Assembly: GCA_030065875.1 (NCBI GenBank)
Contig: JASJCR010000011.1
Coordinates: forward strand, 1 to 64,000
Direction of reading: 5' to 3'
From: Ardenticatenaceae bacterium
GTDB taxonomy: Bacteria > Chloroflexota > Anaerolineae > Promineifilales > Promineifilaceae
DNA: 64,000 nucleotides
Shown here piece after piece: positions 62,256 to 64,000 of this stretch. The number at the start of each line of letters is the position of its first letter. The first letter of the stretch is position 1. The notes below the pieces were generated by a model. That model worked only from the letters and a program-made list of their open reading frames with translations, did not search any database and had not been told where the DNA came from. The position numbers and the translations under genes were made by a program.

Positions 62256-64000
62256 ATGGAGATTCACGTCACAATCAATGGAGATGAGAAAACCTTACGC
62301 TGTGAACCACAGGAAACCCTTCTGCGCATTTTACGCCGGGAAGGGTTGTTCAGCGTGCGCTTTGGCAGTCACACTGGGGAAACAGGGGCCTCAGCTATTT
62401 TGCTCAACGGCCAGCTGGTCAACAGCGATATTTTGCTGGCCGGTCAGGCGGATGGCCACACCATCGAAACGGTTGAAGGGCTCTCTGAGGGAACAAAGCT
62501 GCATCCGATCCAGGAGGCATTTGCCAGGGTCGGGGCGATTCAATCCGGATACTCCACACCAGCCATGATTCTGGCGGCCAAAGCATTGCTCGATCGCAAT
62601 CCGGACCCCAGTGAAGACGAGGTGCGTGATGCCCTCTCCGGCATTCTGGATCGCGAAACCGGCTATGTCAAACCGGTGCAGGCGATTTTGGAAGCGGCCG
62701 CCGTTATGCGTGGTGAAGAGCCGGAAGATGTTTCTCCCATCGTTCTCACTCCCCTAAACGTTTACGATCGCGACTTCCTCGACTTCTTCCGCGGCCAGCC
62801 GGATGAAGACATAGGCGGAAGTGATGACAACAATGTGATTACCAAACGGTTGGCGCCCCCCAAATTTATCGTGTCTTCCGATGTGCCCGAGACGCAAATC
62901 GTGGGGAAGCCGGAAGTCAAAGTAGATGCCCTGAAGCTCACCAAGGGCAACCCGGCATTTGTCGATGATATCGAAATGCGCGGCATGCTGTACGCCAAGC
63001 TCTTGACCAGCCCCCACGCCCATGCCCGTATCCTCGACATAGACGACAGTGAAGCGCTGGCCATGCCCGGCGTCCATGCGGTCATTCATTACCAAAATAT
63101 CGCCCGTATCCGCTACGCATCGGGAGGGCAGTCGTATCCCAACCCGCTCCCTCACGATCAGGTGAGTTTTGACAATAAAGTGCGACACGTGGGTGACCGC
63201 GTGGCGGCCGTTGCCGCCGAATCAGAGGCGATCGCTGAGGCGGCCCTCGAGAAAATTATAGTGAGCTATGAGGTGCTGCCGGCCGTCTTTGACGAAAAAG
63301 AGGCTATCGCACCCGGGGCACCGGTTATCCATGATGAACCGGATATGGAAGGCGCGCACGACGCCAGCCGCAACATCTCCCATTTTATTGATGCCCAGGT
63401 TGGTGACCCGGCTCAGGGATTCTCCCAGGCGGCCCACATATTTGAACAGGAATTTTACGTCCATCAGGTCCAGCAGGTGCCGATTGAGCCCCATATCTGC
63501 ATCGGTTACTGGGATGCGGATGAGCGGCTGGTGCTGCGAACATCCACCCAGGTACCCTTCCACGCCCGCCGCATGGTGGCCCCGCTTCTAGAACTGCCGG
63601 TGCGCCGCATTCGGGTCATCAAGCCGCGCATTGGCGGTGGCTTTGGGGCCAAACAGGAAATGTTGATCGAAGATATCGTCGGTCACCTGGTCAAAGCCAC
63701 CGGAAAACCGGTCCGCTTGGAATTAACCCGCGCTGAAGAGTTTGTGTCCAGCCGCACCCGCCACCCGCAAACGATTGTCTATAAAACCGGGGTTGATGAA
63801 GTGGGCAAGCTGGTTGCCCAAACGATGACGGTGATTGGCAATACCGGTCCTTACGGCACCCACGGCCTGACCGTGCAAACGGTGACCGGCATGCGCGGTT
63901 TAAGCACCTACAATTGCCCAAATAAGCGCTTTGAATGCAAGGTCGCCTACACCAACATCCCGGTTCCTGGCGCGTATCGCGGCTATGGGGCACCCCAGGC
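62256..64000 (+). CDS. Selenium/molybdenum hydroxylase large subunit with cysteine-less Fe-S domain (partial)
   Basis: Starts with ATG after AGGAGGG and runs off the window; 581 residues are visible of an expected 850-950. Residues 1-75 have the ferredoxin-like fold (LLRILRREGLFSVRFG, GQADGHTIETVEGL) and 80-150 the four-helix [2Fe-2S] domain. All eight cluster cysteines are replaced: Ser38, Thr43, Ser46, Asp58, Ser97, Ser100, Asp132, Glu134. The Mo domain begins near 215 with GNPAFVDDIEMRGMLYAKLL and has IGGGFGAKQ and PGAYRGYGAPQ. This fused layout matches D. gigas aldehyde oxidoreductase and selenium-dependent hydroxylases; purines or nicotinate-like compounds are possible substrates. Confidence 0.88.
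   Translation, partial: MEIHVTINGDEKTLRCEPQETLLRILRREGLFSVRFGSHTGETGASAILLNGQLVNSDILLAGQADGHTIETVEGLSEGTKLHPIQEAFARVGAIQSGYSTPAMILAAKALLDRNPDPSEDEVRDALSGILDRETGYVKPVQAILEAAAVMRGEEPEDVSPIVLTPLNVYDRDFLDFFRGQPDEDIGGSDDNNVITKRLAPPKFIVSSDVPETQIVGKPEVKVDALKLTKGNPAFVDDIEMRGMLYAKLLTSPHAHARILDIDDSEALAMPGVHAVIHYQNIARIRYASGGQSYPNPLPHDQVSFDNKVRHVGDRVAAVAAESEAIAEAALEKIIVSYEVLPAVFDEKEAIAPGAPVIHDEPDMEGAHDASRNISHFIDAQVGDPAQGFSQAAHIFEQEFYVHQVQQVPIEPHICIGYWDADERLVLRTSTQVPFHARRMVAPLLELPVRRIRVIKPRIGGGFGAKQEMLIEDIVGHLVKATGKPVRLELTRAEEFVSSRTRHPQTIVYKTGVDEVGKLVAQTMTVIGNTGPYGTHGLTVQTVTGMRGLSTYNCPNKRFECKVAYTNIPVPGAYRGYGAPQ

Noticed and set aside
62278-62568. 96-aa frame inside the Mo-subunit gene that contains Cys residues
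   Set aside because: It is out of frame with the clear Fe-S-like domain, whose conserved motifs run without interruption in the main frame; a frameshift would not restore the cluster cysteines at the right spacing.
1-64000. tRNA, rRNA, integrase or phage genes
   Set aside because: I looked for cloverleaf ends, rRNA motifs and recombinase signatures and found none I could support.

Overview
The window looks like a chromosomal segment of a Chloroflexota bacterium (Anaerolineae/Caldilinea/Ardenticatena side). This rests on gene content and style: Ala/Glu/Thr-rich lipoprotein linkers after the lipobox, a BTAD/AfsR-type regulator next to a 66-aa 'YVLRMW...' protein, a secreted protein ending in YLPAVIR, many short intergenic repeats and a striking excess of the palindrome ACGGCCGT. 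No rRNA, tRNA, CRISPR array, phage or transposase gene was seen. The taxonomic call is inference, not a database result.

Layout. (1) 0.3-6.7 kb, minus strand: catabolic genes for an aldehyde dehydrogenase, a 2-oxoacid dehydrogenase E1 alpha/beta pair without E2/E3, two short-chain dehydrogenases and a 2-hydroxyacid dehydrogenase. (2) 6.8-10 kb, minus: a one-carbon cluster (methylenetetrahydrofolate reductase with its zinc domain, a DoxX-like membrane protein, a URO-D-family methyltransferase). (3) 10.1-19 kb, minus: an alpha-xyloside/oligosaccharide operon (LacI regulator, lipoprotein binding protein, two permeases, PhyH-type dioxygenase, GH31 enzyme, MFS transporter) with two LacI operators. 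(4) 19-25.3 kb, minus: a ribose operon (LacI, rbsB, rbsA, rbsC, rbsD) whose rbsB encodes two nearly identical binding domains in one polypeptide. (5) 25.4-32.6 kb: NAD(P)HX epimerase, beta-phosphoglucomutase plus GH65 phosphorylase, and a fused ADP-forming acyl-CoA synthetase. (6) 33-37 kb: a leaderless subtilase and a LysM-like partner. (7) 37-46 kb: cytochrome P450, a 1,201-aa exported multidomain protein, a 66-aa protein and a divergent BTAD/NTPase/TPR regulator. (8) 46-51 kb: a P-type Ca2+ ATPase, an LCM-type methyltransferase and an HTH protein fused to a membrane domain.

(9) 51.4-55.6 kb is the most exciting part: a ComP-like membrane histidine kinase (PDZ-like loop, about ten membrane segments, GAF, HisKA_3), a 49-aa peptide ending ...TWSVWG, a polyprenyl-synthase-family protein with both DDxxD motifs, and a NarL-type response regulator. 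Together these are the four parts of a ComQXPA quorum-sensing system (prenylated tryptophan pheromone), known to me from Bacillus and other Firmicutes, here in a different gene order and a different phylum.

(10) 55.9-64 kb: a selenium-dependent molybdenum hydroxylase cluster (YqeC, YqeB, XdhC, cupin regulator, YgeY-like M20 hydrolase, LLM flavin oxidoreductase, FAD subunit, Mo subunit running off the window). The Mo subunit keeps the fold of the two-[2Fe-2S] domain but has lost all eight cluster cysteines.

Intergenic space is full of short repeats: eight copies of a MITE-like element with CACGGATTAACACGGATT cores, three palindromic TACGAAATACGA elements placed inside operons, and other hairpin repeats.
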